Part shown: positions 52,094 to 60,682 of the stretch, piece by piece
How positions within the stretch are numbered: position 1 is the stretch's first letter
How the letters are laid out: the number at the start of each line of letters is the position of its first letter
From: Streptomyces sp. WMMC500
GTDB taxonomy: Bacteria > Actinomycetota > Actinomycetes > Streptomycetales > Streptomycetaceae
NCBI RefSeq assembly: GCF_027497195.1
Contig: NZ_CP114905.1
Coordinates: forward strand, 1,798,001-1,862,000
Reading direction: 5' to 3'
Length of the DNA stretch: 64,000 nt
Notes under the pieces: generated by a model
The model's input: only the letters and a program-made list of their open reading frames with translations
Databases searched by the model: none
Told to the model about the DNA's origin: nothing
Translations under genes and position numbers: made by a program

Positions 52094-52729
52094 GTGGTAC
52101 GGGAAGAGGCAGGCCGGGTACTCGGGGCCAACCTGCGGGCGCTGCGCGCCCGGGCGGGACTCACCCTCTCCGGGCTGGCGCGCTCCTCCGGGATCGCCAA
52201 GGGCACGCTGTCCCAACTGGAGTCCGGCGCCGGGAACCCCACCATCGAGACGGTGTTCAGTTTGTCGAACGCCCTGGGGGTTCCGGTGTCGTCGCTGCTC
52301 ACCGAGCGCGCGGACCCGGACGTGCTGCTGGTGCGCTCGGCGGACCTCGACGTGCTCAGCAGCAACGCCGTCGACCTGCGGATGCTGCGCCGGATGGACC
52401 TCACCGACACGGTCGTCGAGCTGTACGACCAGCGGGTGCGCCCCGGCGAGGTCCAGCACTCCGCGGGCCACCCGGGGCGCGAGCACGTCGTCGTCACCTC
52501 CGGGCGGCTCCGGGTCGGCCCGCCGGAGGCGCCGTACGAGCTCGGCCCCGGCGACTACGTCTGCTTCCCGGCCGCGGGCCCGCACGTCTACGAGACCGTC
52601 GAAGGCCCGGTGCTCTCGGTGCTCATGCTGGAGTACCCGGCCGCCGCGCACCCGGTCCCGCCCGTCGCCTCGTGCGCCGTGCCGGCGCCCCGGCGAAACG
52701 CACCACACGCACCCGGAGCGGGGGCTTGA
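52094..52729 (+). CDS. XRE-family regulator with cupin domain
   Basis: A 211-residue regulator. The helix-turn-helix (NLRALRARAGLTLSGLARSSGIAKGTLSQLESG) is at about 13-45, and a cupin effector domain (VRPGEVQHSAGHPGREHVVVTSGRLRVG, LGPGDYVCFPAAGPHVYETV) fills the C-terminus. The GTG at 52094 has GAGGAGG upstream. It heads the hydroxyproline operon in the same direction with a 64-bp gap and probably senses the amino acid or an intermediate. Confidence 0.9.
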   Translation: MVREEAGRVLGANLRALRARAGLTLSGLARSSGIAKGTLSQLESGAGNPTIETVFSLSNALGVPVSSLLTERADPDVLLVRSADLDVLSSNAVDLRMLRRMDLTDTVVELYDQRVRPGEVQHSAGHPGREHVVVTSGRLRVGPPEAPYELGPGDYVCFPAAGPHVYETVEGPVLSVLMLEYPAAAHPVPPVASCAVPAPRRNAPHAPGAGA

Positions 52730-52793
52730 CCGCCGATCGGCGCCCTCCATACGCTCGTTGCCGTTCGATTTAATGAACGGAGGTGGGTGGCAG

Positions 52794-53990
52794 GTGGCGT
52801 ACGACGTCGTGGCCGTGGGTGCCGGCGTGATCGGCGCGGCCTGCGCCGAGGCGCTGACCGCCGCCGGACTCTCGGTGGCCGTGCTGGACCGCGGCGCGCC
52901 CGCGAGCGGCACCACCGCCGCCGGCGAGGGCAACGTCCTGGTCTCCGACAAGGCACCCGGACCCGAGCTGGACCTCGCCCGGCACTCCCGCCGCCGCTGG
53001 CCCCACCTGCTCGCCGAGCTGCGCGACCTGCTCGGCCCGCGCCTCGCGGAGGCGGAGTGGGAGGCCAAGGGCGGTCTGGTCGTCGCCACCACGCCGGCGG
53101 CGGCCGGCGCGCTGGCGGACTTCGCCGCGGCCCAGCGCGGCGCGGGCGTCCGGGCGGAGCCGGTCGGCCCCGCCGGGGCCGGGGCACTGGAGCCGCACCT
53201 GACCGCGGACGTCACGGCCGCCGTGCACTACCCGCAGGACGCCCAGGTGCAGCCGGTGCTCGCGACGACCGCCCTGCTGGCGGCGGTACGGGCCAGGGGC
53301 GGGCGGGTACGGGCCGGCGTCACCGCCCTCGGGGTCACGACCGGCGCCGCGGGGGCCGTCACCGGCGTACGCACCGACCGGGGCACCCTGCCGTGCGGCG
53401 CGGTCGTCAACGCCTGCGGGCCATGGGCCGGCCGGTTCGCCGCGGCGGCGGGCGCGCCGGTCACGGTGCTGCCGCGGCGCGGCATGGTCCTCGTCACCGC
53501 CGCGCTGCCGGCGGGCACGGTGCGGCACAAGGTCTACGACGCCGACTACGTCGGCGCGGTCGCCGGCGGCACCGCGGACCTGCAGACGTCGACCGTCGTG
53601 GAGGCGACGCGGGCCGGGACGGTGCTCATCGGCTCCAGCCGGGAGCGGGTCGGCTTCGACGAGACGCTGCGCGTGGCGGTGCTGCGCGAGCTGGCGCGCA
53701 AGGCGGTCGGGCTGTTCCCCGTGCTCGCCGGCGTGCCGGTGATCCGCGCGTACGGCGGCTTCCGGCCGTACGTCCCGGACCACCTGCCGGTGATCGGCGA
53801 GGACCCGCGCCGGCCCGGGCTCTGGCACGCGACGGGGCACGAGGGCGCGGGCATCGGACTGGCGGCGGGCACGGGGCGGTTGCTGGCGGACCTGCTCACG
53901 GGGCGGCCGCCGGAGACGGACGCGGAGCCGTTCCGGGTGGACCGGCCGGGGGTCATCGGGCAGGCGGAGGCGGCGGATGAGGCGGCGTAG
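52794..53990 (+). CDS. FAD-dependent oxidoreductase, D-hydroxyproline dehydrogenase beta-like subunit
   Basis: A 398-residue DAO-fold enzyme. The GTG at 52794 begins at YDVVAVGAGVIGAACAEALTAAG (dinucleotide-binding GxGxxG); the frame is open to 52758. VLDRGAPASGTTAAGEGNVLVSDK is the FAD-covering loop, NACGPWAGRFA and AYGGFRPYVPDHLPVIGED are typical of glycine/D-amino-acid and hydroxyproline/opine dehydrogenases. With the two following subunits it should oxidise cis-4-hydroxy-D-proline made by the epimerase. Membrane or electron acceptor not evident. Confidence 0.85.
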   Translation: MAYDVVAVGAGVIGAACAEALTAAGLSVAVLDRGAPASGTTAAGEGNVLVSDKAPGPELDLARHSRRRWPHLLAELRDLLGPRLAEAEWEAKGGLVVATTPAAAGALADFAAAQRGAGVRAEPVGPAGAGALEPHLTADVTAAVHYPQDAQVQPVLATTALLAAVRARGGRVRAGVTALGVTTGAAGAVTGVRTDRGTLPCGAVVNACGPWAGRFAAAAGAPVTVLPRRGMVLVTAALPAGTVRHKVYDADYVGAVAGGTADLQTSTVVEATRAGTVLIGSSRERVGFDETLRVAVLRELARKAVGLFPVLAGVPVIRAYGGFRPYVPDHLPVIGEDPRRPGLWHATGHEGAGIGLAAGTGRLLADLLTGRPPETDAEPFRVDRPGVIGQAEAADEAA

Positions 53991-54363
53991 GCCGGAGCGC
54001 ACGTGGGGCGGCGGCGGTGCGGGCGGCGGTGCGCGCGGGAGGCGGGCCGCGGGCTCGCCGGCGGACCCCGCGGCAGGTGCCCGTACGGGGGCTGCCGGGA
54101 GGCCGGTGACCGTGCGGGTCGACGGGGAGGAGCTGGTCACCGAGTCCGGGCGGACAGTCGCCGGGCTGCTGCTGGCGCTGGGCCGGGTCTCCTGGCGGAC
54201 GACCCGCGGCGGCGGCAGGCCGCGCGGCGTCTTCTGCGGCATCGGCGTCTGCCACGACTGCCTCGTCGTCGTCAACGGCGCCCCCGACGTGCGCGCCTGC
54301 CAGCGCCTCGTCCGCGACTGCGACGACATCCGCACCCAGAGCGGCGCGGAGCTGCCGGCGTGA
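53977..54363 (+). CDS. (2Fe-2S)-binding small subunit of the hydroxyproline dehydrogenase complex
   Basis: A small iron-sulfur protein. The ferredoxin-type motif GVFCGIGVCHDCLVVVNGAPDVRACQR has the four Cys ligands. VTVRVDGEELVTESGRTVAGLLLALG is the usual N-terminal beta-grasp. The first 40 codons are Arg/Gly-rich and unusual for the family, so translation may instead begin at a GTG near 54106. It overlaps the FAD subunit by 14 bp at its start and the next subunit by GTGA at its end, so the three are coupled. Confidence 0.85.
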   Translation: MRRRRPERTWGGGGAGGGARGRRAAGSPADPAAGARTGAAGRPVTVRVDGEELVTESGRTVAGLLLALGRVSWRTTRGGGRPRGVFCGIGVCHDCLVVVNGAPDVRACQRLVRDCDDIRTQSGAELPA

Positions 54364-55769
54364 GCCGTACCGGCACGGACGACGCGCAGGACGGCACCCG
54401 TCTCGCCTCCCCCGGCCCCTTCGGCCCTCTCGTGGTCGTCGGCGGCGGGCCGGCCGGGATGGCCGCCGCCCGGGCCGCGGCCCGGCTCGGCGTCCGCGTC
54501 CTGCTCGTCGACTCCAGCGCCGCGCTCGGCGGGCAGTACCACCGGCAGAACTCCCTCGCCGGGCACGACCGGTTCGCGCCGCCGCCCGGCGTGGAGCATC
54601 TGCCGCACTCCGTGGTCTGGGCGGTCGAGCCCGTGCCCGGCGGCGGCCACCGGGTGCACCTGCGCACCGGACCCGCCGACGGCCCGGGCCGTACCGGGCG
54701 CAGCGTCGAGACCCGCGCGCTGGTGCTGGCCACCGGGGCGTACGACCGGGCGCTGCCGTTTCCCGGCTGGGACCTGCCCGGCGTCTTCACCGCCGGCGCC
54801 GCCCAGGCGCTGGCGAAGGGGCAGGGCGTGCGCGTCGGCGAGCGCGTACTGCTGGCCGGCACCGGGCCGTTCCTGCTGCCGGTCGCCGCGTCGCTGACGG
54901 CCGCCGGGGCACGGGTGGCCGGAGTGCTGGAGGCCGCGGAGCCCGTGACCGCCTGGCTGCGGCGGCCCGCCGACGTCCTCGCCGGGCGCCGCAAGTTCGG
55001 CGAACTCGCCGGCCACGCCGCGCTGCTGGCCCGCCACCGCATCCCGTACCGCCGCCGCGCCACGGTCGTCGCCGCGCACGGCACGGACCGCGTGGAGGCC
55101 GTGACCACAGCGCGCCTCGACGCCGGCTGGGGGATCGTGCCGGGGAGCGAGCGGCGGGTGGAGGCCGACGCGGTGTGCGTCGGCTTCGGGTTCGTGCCGC
55201 AACTGGAGACGGCCCTCGCCGTCGGCTGCGCGCTCGACGGCGGGTTCGTGGCGGTCGACGCCGCACAGGCCACGTCGGTGCCGGGGGTGTTCGCGGCCGG
55301 CGAGCTGACGGGCGTCGGCGGCGCGGGCCCGGCCGCCGCGGAGGGCGAGGTCGCGGGCGTCGCCGCGGCCCGGCTCCTCGGCGCCCGCCCGGCGCCCCCG
55401 GCGGCGGCGCTGCGCCGGGTACGGGCCGGGCGCAGGTTCGCCGCCGCGCTGGCGCGGGCGTACCCGGTGCGGGACGGGTGGCGTACCTGGCTGCGCGACG
55501 ACACCCTCGTGTGCCGCTGCGAGGAGGTCACGTACGGCGAGATGCGCCGCGCGGTGCAGGAGCGCGAAGCGCTCGGGGTACGGGCCGTGAAGCTGGTCGG
55601 CCGGGCGGGTCTCGGCCCGTGCCAGGGCCGCGTGTGCGGCCCCAACGTCGCCTGCCTGACGGGCCTGCCGGACGCCGCGGCGTTCGCGCGCCGCCCGATC
55701 GCGTCCCCGGTCCGGCTGGGCGAGCTCGCGGAGCCGCCGCCCGCAGGCCCGGCACCGGAACCGCCATGA
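54360..55769 (+). CDS. FAD/NAD(P)-binding subunit with Bfd-like [2Fe-2S] C-terminus (hydroxyproline dehydrogenase alpha-like)
   Basis: A 469-residue protein. LVVVGGGPAGMAAARAAARLG is the FAD site, VLATGAYDRALPFPGWDLPGVFTAGAAQ the central motif, and VLLAGTGPFLLPVAASLTAAGA the second nucleotide site. The C-terminal DDTLVCRCEEVTYGEM...GPCQGRVCG carries four Cys as in BFD/opine dehydrogenase subunits. It starts at a GTG overlapping the stop of the 2Fe-2S subunit. Forms a three-subunit dehydrogenase with the two preceding genes. Confidence 0.9.
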   Translation: MSRTGTDDAQDGTRLASPGPFGPLVVVGGGPAGMAAARAAARLGVRVLLVDSSAALGGQYHRQNSLAGHDRFAPPPGVEHLPHSVVWAVEPVPGGGHRVHLRTGPADGPGRTGRSVETRALVLATGAYDRALPFPGWDLPGVFTAGAAQALAKGQGVRVGERVLLAGTGPFLLPVAASLTAAGARVAGVLEAAEPVTAWLRRPADVLAGRRKFGELAGHAALLARHRIPYRRRATVVAAHGTDRVEAVTTARLDAGWGIVPGSERRVEADAVCVGFGFVPQLETALAVGCALDGGFVAVDAAQATSVPGVFAAGELTGVGGAGPAAAEGEVAGVAAARLLGARPAPPAAALRRVRAGRRFAAALARAYPVRDGWRTWLRDDTLVCRCEEVTYGEMRRAVQEREALGVRAVKLVGRAGLGPCQGRVCGPNVACLTGLPDAAAFARRPIASPVRLGELAEPPPAGPAPEPP

Positions 55770-55864
55770 CCCCCGCCGTACCGCCCTACCGCCACGCCGA
55801 GGAGAACGCCATGCCGCAAGCCGCCCGGGACAGGACACTCGCCGGCCATCGAGCGGGGGTGTGA
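55766..55864 (+). CDS. Possible 32-residue coupled ORF in the hydroxyproline operon
   Basis: An ATG overlapping the upstream stop (ATGA) opens a 32-codon frame ending one base before the epimerase GTG. It contains a second ATG preceded by GAGGAG. No similarity is recognised. It may be a spacer peptide maintaining coupling or the stump of a lost pathway gene. Confidence 0.3.
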   Translation: MTPAVPPYRHAEENAMPQAARDRTLAGHRAGV

Positions 55865-55865
55865 C

Positions 55866-56870
55866 GTGCGCGCCTCCCGCTACTTCACGGCCGTCGACTC
55901 GCACACCGAGGGCATGCCGACCCGGGTGATCACCGGCGGCGTCGGGGTGGTGCCGGGCGCCACGATGGCCGAGCGCCGCGCGTACTTCGCCGCGCACCTG
56001 GACGACGTCCGGCAACTGCTGGTGAACGAGCCGCGCGGCCACGCCGCGATGAGCGGCGCGATCCTGCAGCCGCCGACCCGGCCGGACGCCGACTACGGCG
56101 TGCTCTACATCGAGGTCTCCGGCCTGCTGCCGATGTGCGGGCACGGCACGATCGGGGTGGCCTCGGTCCTGGTGGAGACCGGGATGGTCACGGTCACGGA
56201 GCCGGTCACGGAGGTCCGGCTGGACACGCCCGCCGGGCTGGTGACCGCCCGGGTGGCGGTCTCGGACGGGCGGGCCGCGTTGGTGACGTTCCGCAACGTG
56301 CCGGCGTTCGCGCTGGAACTGGACGCGGCGGTCGAGGTGCCGGGGATCGGGCGGGTCGCGTACGACATGGCGTACGGCGGCAACTTCTACGCCATCCTGC
56401 CGGTCGACAGCCTCGGCATCCCCTTCGCGAAGGCGGAGAAGGAGCGGATGCTGACGGCGGGCCTGGCGATCATGGACGCGATCAACGAGCAGAACCGGCC
56501 GGTGCATCCGGCCGACCCGGGCATCTCGGGCTGCAAACACGTCCAGTTGACGGCACCGCCGGCGGGCGGCTCCGCGGACGCGCGCAACGCGATGGTCATC
56601 CACCCGGGCTGGTTCGACCGCTCCCCCTGCGGCACCGGCACGTCGGCGCGGATGGCGCAGTTGTACGCGCGCGAGGAACTGGCGCTGGGCGCGGACTTCG
56701 TCAACGAGTCGCTGCTCGGCACGCTGTTCACGGGCCGCCTGGAGGCGGAGACGACGGTCGGCGACCTGCCCGCGCAGGTCCCGGCGGTGACGGGCCGCGC
56801 CTGGATCACGGGCATGTCCCAGTACCTCCTGGACCCCGAAGACCCCTTCCCGGCAGGCTTCACCCTCTAG
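55866..56870 (+). CDS. 4-hydroxyproline 2-epimerase / proline racemase family
   Basis: A 334-residue enzyme interconverting trans-4-hydroxy-L-proline and cis-4-hydroxy-D-proline by a two-base mechanism. Both catalytic Cys are present: MCGHGTIG in the N-half and SPCGTGTSARMAQL in the C-half, which excludes the Thr-containing dehydratase subgroup. VDSHTEGMPTRVITGG is the family start and GISGCKHVQLTAPP a conserved loop. The start is a GTG directly behind the 32-codon ORF. The dehydrogenase subunits upstream make 4-hydroxyproline a better guess than proline. Confidence 0.92.
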   Translation: MRASRYFTAVDSHTEGMPTRVITGGVGVVPGATMAERRAYFAAHLDDVRQLLVNEPRGHAAMSGAILQPPTRPDADYGVLYIEVSGLLPMCGHGTIGVASVLVETGMVTVTEPVTEVRLDTPAGLVTARVAVSDGRAALVTFRNVPAFALELDAAVEVPGIGRVAYDMAYGGNFYAILPVDSLGIPFAKAEKERMLTAGLAIMDAINEQNRPVHPADPGISGCKHVQLTAPPAGGSADARNAMVIHPGWFDRSPCGTGTSARMAQLYAREELALGADFVNESLLGTLFTGRLEAETTVGDLPAQVPAVTGRAWITGMSQYLLDPEDPFPAGFTL

Positions 56871-56879
56871 CCCGGAAGC

Positions 56880-56899
56880 CCTCCCGCCGCTGCGGGAGG
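56880..56899. terminator. Terminator after the epimerase gene
   Basis: CCTCCCGC-CGCT-GCGGGAGG, an 8-bp stem with 4-base loop, 10 bp after the stop; it lies between convergent genes. Confidence 0.7.
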
Positions 56900-56934
56900 A
56901 CACCCGGACCGTACGAGGGGCGGGCGACCGTGGT

Positions 56935-57522
56935 CTAGTCGTTGTGCAGGATGACGTCGTCGATCGCGTTGTTCCAGGTTCCTACGCCGTTCGGTTTCTC
57001 TATGAGGCTGAGCTCCGAACGAGGCTGTCGTCCTGCGGCATGGAGAGTGCAACCGCATCCGACGTCATACAGTTCCGAAGGCAAGGTGCGGTTGTTGTAA
57101 AAACTGTTCGCCCTGTTCCCGAAACCCACGGAACTCAGGTCGTGCCTTCCGGCCTTGACGAATCGGACCTTTTTCCCGGCATAGTAACGGTCGTCCCAGA
57201 GACAGAGGTACCTGCGTTCGCACCCGTCGCCGGCAATCGTCCCCGCCTCGGCGCCCGGAGCATCGAGCCCTTGCTCCTCCAGGTAGTCCTCCTCGTCGTC
57301 GTAGCAGCGAAAGCCGCCATCGGCTTGCTCCACACAGGACGTCGCGCCCTGCCAGCCCTCGGAAAGGTCGATGGTCCGACCGTTGTATTCCGCCAGGACT
57401 CCGTTGCCGGTATTCGTCTCCGCAACTGCCGCCGGGGGCGAGAGTGCCAAAATCACGGCGGCAGATCCGACCAGTGCCAGCAAGTGAGCTGACGCGCGAA
57501 AGCTCGTCTTCTTACCCGTCAT
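56935..57522 (-). CDS. Secreted peptidase inhibitor family I36-like protein
   Basis: A 195-residue exported protein with signal SAHLLALVGSAAVILALSPPAAVA. The C-terminal part has LCLWDDRYYAGKKVRF and SSVGFGNRANSFYNN, which match the crystallin-like I36 domain (related to the Streptomyces metalloproteinase inhibitor SMPI). The preceding acidic stretch (CYDDEEDYLEEQGLD) and several Cys are additional. GGTGGGG precedes the ATG. Local G+C is a little lower than in neighbours, which may indicate recent acquisition. Confidence 0.75.
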   Translation of the reverse strand: MTGKKTSFRASAHLLALVGSAAVILALSPPAAVAETNTGNGVLAEYNGRTIDLSEGWQGATSCVEQADGGFRCYDDEEDYLEEQGLDAPGAEAGTIAGDGCERRYLCLWDDRYYAGKKVRFVKAGRHDLSSVGFGNRANSFYNNRTLPSELYDVGCGCTLHAAGRQPRSELSLIEKPNGVGTWNNAIDDVILHND

Positions 57523-57717
57523 CGAATTCCCCACCTTGTGAATCGACCTGCTTCCGGGCGTACTCTGCCAGACCCGCCTGGGCAGGAACCTTGACGGAAT
57601 CTGACGGGTGACGCACACGTAGCAACGATCGCCGCGGGAGGGCTCCCGGGGCCTCCGTCCTACGGTGCCGGTGGTGGCGCCCGGACCGCCGGCCGCACCG
57701 AGGCGAAGGAGAGTGGC

Positions 57718-57990
57718 ATGGCACGGTGGTGGAAGCTCGGCGCGGCGGCGATGGCCGCGGGCACGGCACTGCTGGTCGCGGGGTGCACCGACCCCCCGAC
57801 CGACTCCAGCGAGATCGTCACCTTCACCGACGGGCACGGCCGCGTGTGCACGGGCTCCGTCGTCGTGGACCGGGAGCAGAGCGAGGGCACCGACTACGAG
57901 ATCACCGGCCTCGACTGCGAGTACCCGCCCGAGGGCCGGAGGCCAGGCCCCGACACGTACCGCCCCCTGCCGCAGCGGGAGTCCGACTAG
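57718..57990 (+). CDS. Small lipoprotein
   Basis: A 90-residue protein with GAAGGAGAG before the ATG. KLGAAAMAAGTALLVAGC is a lipoprotein signal with lipobox LVAGC. The mature part (VTFTDGHGRVCTGSVVVD, GLDCEYPP) has two more Cys, a possible disulfide, and a Pro-rich tail. No family recognised; typical of small streptomycete surface lipoproteins. Confidence 0.75.
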   Translation: MARWWKLGAAAMAAGTALLVAGCTDPPTDSSEIVTFTDGHGRVCTGSVVVDREQSEGTDYEITGLDCEYPPEGRRPGPDTYRPLPQRESD

Positions 57991-58072
57991 CGCAGGCCGG
58001 GACCGGCCGTGACGGCCGGCCGGTCCCGAGGTCCCGCCGCGGGATGTCGGTGGCGGGGCATAAACTCGCCCG

Positions 58073-59908
58073 ATGAGTTCCACCGAGGCGCTGCAGGTCC
58101 TCAGCAAGGTCTTCGGCTACGAGTCGTTCCGCGAGGGTCAGCAGGAGATCATCGACCATGTCGTGGGCGGCGGCGACGCCCTCGTGCTGATGCCCACCGG
58201 CGGCGGCAAGTCGCTGTGCTACCAGATTCCCGCGCTGGTACGGCCGGGCACCGGCGTGGTGATCTCGCCGCTCATCGCGCTCATGCAGGACCAGGTCGAC
58301 GCGCTCCGCGCCCTCGGGGTACGGGCCGGGTTCCTGAACTCCACGCAGGATCCCGACGAGCGGCGGATGGTGGAGGCCGAGTTCGTCGCGGGCGAGATCG
58401 ATCTGCTCTACCTGGCGCCCGAGCGGCTGCGGGTGGAGTCCACGATGCGGCTGCTCGACCGGGGGACGATCGCGCTGTTCGCCATCGACGAGGCGCACTG
58501 CGTCTCGCAGTGGGGGCACGACTTCCGGCCGGACTACCTGGCGCTGTCCGCGCTCTCCGAGCGCTGGCCGGACGTGCCGCGGATCGCGCTGACCGCGACG
58601 GCGACCAAGGCCACGCACGCGGAGATCGCCGCCCGGCTCCGGCTGGAGGAGGCGCGGCACTTCGTGGCGAGCTTCGACCGGCCCAACATCCAGTACCGCA
58701 TCGTGCCCAAGCGCGAGCCGAAGAAGCAGCTCCTGGAGCTGCTGCGCACCGAGCACGCGGGCGACGCGGGCATCGTCTACTGCCTGTCGCGCAAGTCGGT
58801 GGAGGACACGGCGGACTTCCTCGTACGGAACGGGATCGACGCCCTGCCGTACCACGCGGGACTGCCGGCGGCGACCCGCGCCGAGCACCAGTCGCGGTTC
58901 CTGCGCGAGGAGGGCATGACGATCGTCGCGACCATCGCGTTCGGCATGGGCATCGACAAGCCCGACGTGCGCTACGTCGCCCATCTCGACCTGCCCAAGT
59001 CCGTCGAGGGCTACTACCAGGAGACCGGCCGCGCCGGCCGCGACGGGCTGCCGTCCACCGCGTGGCTGGCGTACGGGCTGCAGGACGTGGTGCAGCAGCG
59101 CAAGCTCATCGACGGCTCCGAGGGCGACGACGCGCACCGGCGGCGGGCCGGCGCGCACCTCGACGCGATGCTCGCGCTCTGCGAGAGCGTCGACTGCCGG
59201 CGCTCGCAGTTGCTCGCGTACTTCGGCCAGAGCGGGTCCCCGTGCGGCAACTGCGACACGTGCCTCACGCCCCCCGAGTCGTGGGACGGCACGGTCGCCG
59301 CGCAGAAGCTGCTGTCCGCGGTGGTGCGGCTGCGGCGCGAGCGGCGGCAGAAGTTCGGCGCCGGGCAGATCGTCGACATCCTGATGGGCCGCAAGACGGC
59401 CAAGGTCATCCAGCACGACCACGACTCGCTGTCCGTCTTCGGCGTCGGCTCCGACCTCGCGGAGCACGAGTGGCGCGGTGTCGTACGGCAGTTGCTCGCC
59501 AAGGGGCTGCTGGCCGTCGAGGGCGACTACGGCACGCTGGTGCTCACCGAAGAAGCCGACGAGGTGCTGTACCGGGGCCGCAAGGTGCCGCTGCGCAGCG
59601 AGCCCAAGCGGGCGGCGAAGGCGGCGAAGACGAAGTCCGGGTCCGGGTCCGGGCGCGCGGAGGCCGTCGAGCTGCCGGCGGAGGCGGCGTCGCTGTTCGA
59701 GCGGCTGCGCGCGTGGCGGGGCGCGACCGCGAAGGAGCAGGGGGTGCCCGCGTACGTGATCTTCCACGACGCGACGCTGCGGCAGATCGCCACCGAGCGG
59801 CCCGGGTCGCTCGCCTCGCTGGGCTCGGTGAGCGGCGTCGGCGAGAACAAGCTCGCGAAGTACGGCGAGCAGATCCTGGAGGTCGTCGCGGAGGACGACG
59901 CCGGCTGA
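58073..59908 (+). CDS. recQ: ATP-dependent DNA helicase RecQ
   Basis: A 611-residue 3'-5' helicase. Motif 0 FGYESFREGQQEII, Walker A LMPTGGGKSLCYQ, DEAH-type AIDEAHCVSQWGHDFRPDY, motif III LTATAT, motifs V-VI IAFGMGIDKPDVR and YYQETGRAGRDG. The zinc-binding RQC region has CRRSQLLAYFG and CGNCDTC, and an HRDC domain closes the protein (LFERLRAWRGATAKEQGVPAYVIFHDATL). A Lys/Ala/Ser-Gly linker separates RQC and HRDC. Weak ribosome binding site; monocistronic. Confidence 0.96.
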   Translation: MSSTEALQVLSKVFGYESFREGQQEIIDHVVGGGDALVLMPTGGGKSLCYQIPALVRPGTGVVISPLIALMQDQVDALRALGVRAGFLNSTQDPDERRMVEAEFVAGEIDLLYLAPERLRVESTMRLLDRGTIALFAIDEAHCVSQWGHDFRPDYLALSALSERWPDVPRIALTATATKATHAEIAARLRLEEARHFVASFDRPNIQYRIVPKREPKKQLLELLRTEHAGDAGIVYCLSRKSVEDTADFLVRNGIDALPYHAGLPAATRAEHQSRFLREEGMTIVATIAFGMGIDKPDVRYVAHLDLPKSVEGYYQETGRAGRDGLPSTAWLAYGLQDVVQQRKLIDGSEGDDAHRRRAGAHLDAMLALCESVDCRRSQLLAYFGQSGSPCGNCDTCLTPPESWDGTVAAQKLLSAVVRLRRERRQKFGAGQIVDILMGRKTAKVIQHDHDSLSVFGVGSDLAEHEWRGVVRQLLAKGLLAVEGDYGTLVLTEEADEVLYRGRKVPLRSEPKRAAKAAKTKSGSGSGRAEAVELPAEAASLFERLRAWRGATAKEQGVPAYVIFHDATLRQIATERPGSLASLGSVSGVGENKLAKYGEQILEVVAEDDAG

Positions 59909-60004
59909 GAACGGGCGGCCCGGCACCGCTTACGGCCGCGTTAGAACGGGCGTCGCATGCTTCCCGTGTTCGCCAAGCACACGCGGGAAGAAGGGACGTC
60001 AGCC

Positions 60005-60682
60005 ATGAAACGCAGCCTTGCCGTGACCGGAGGGGTGTTCGCCTGCAGCACCGTGATCGCCGTCGGCGCCACCGCCTACGGACTGTCCGGCGAATCCGGC
60101 GGATCGCCCCTCTCCGGCACCTCCCAGGCCCAGCCTGCCGCGGACGCCGCGAGCGACGACGAGGGCAGGGAGCCGAAGCGCTTCCTCGACGAACTGCCCG
60201 GCCTGAAGGATCTGGACCCGGGCGAGCTGGCCGACAAGGAGCTGCTGCACTCGGAGAGCGCCGTCGAGGACCGGGAGACCGGCGAGATCACCTACCGCGC
60301 CGGCCAGGTCGGCGAGGTGACCGCGGCGTCGGACTCGGCGCTCACGGTGAAGAGCTCGGACGGCGTGAGCTGGAAGTGGACGCTCGACGACGACACCCGG
60401 ATCCGGGTGGAGGACGACGCGGACGCCGACGCCTCCGCCGTCGAGGTCGGCGACGAGGTCGCCGTGTCCGGCACCCGCGACGGGGACGCGCGGACGGCAG
60501 AGCACGTCCTCGACCCGCCGCCGGATCCGGAGAAGATCCGCAAGGAGATCGAGGAGGGTGTGGACGAGCTGCCCGGGAAGCTGCCGGAGTTGCGCGAGAA
60601 GGTGCCCGGGGAGCTCAAGGAGAAGCTGCCGGACTCCCTGCGGGAGAGTCTGGGGGAGGGACGGCCGGCCTCGCCGGCGTGA
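60005..60682 (+). CDS. Acidic exported protein with DUF5666-like core
   Basis: A 225-residue protein with an N-terminal export signal or anchor (LAVTGGVFACSTVIAVGATAYGL). The middle (YRAGQVGEVTAASDSALTVKSSDGVSWKWTLDDDTRIRV, then VEVGDEVAVSGTRDGDARTAEHV) looks like a DUF5666-type small beta-barrel. The C-terminus is Pro/Glu/Lys-rich with heptad-like PxLxEKxPxEL spacing. The last 68 bp overlap, on the opposite strand, the end of the histidine kinase gene. The neighbourhood suggests a possible target of that two-component system. Confidence 0.7.
   Translation: MKRSLAVTGGVFACSTVIAVGATAYGLSGESGGSPLSGTSQAQPAADAASDDEGREPKRFLDELPGLKDLDPGELADKELLHSESAVEDRETGEITYRAGQVGEVTAASDSALTVKSSDGVSWKWTLDDDTRIRVEDDADADASAVEVGDEVAVSGTRDGDARTAEHVLDPPPDPEKIRKEIEEGVDELPGKLPELREKVPGELKEKLPDSLRESLGEGRPASPA

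Noticed and set aside
52770..56903. 1377-codon minus strand ORF
   Set aside because: Antisense to the hydroxyproline operon; composition is that of a reversed third-position-GC frame with no recognisable motif.
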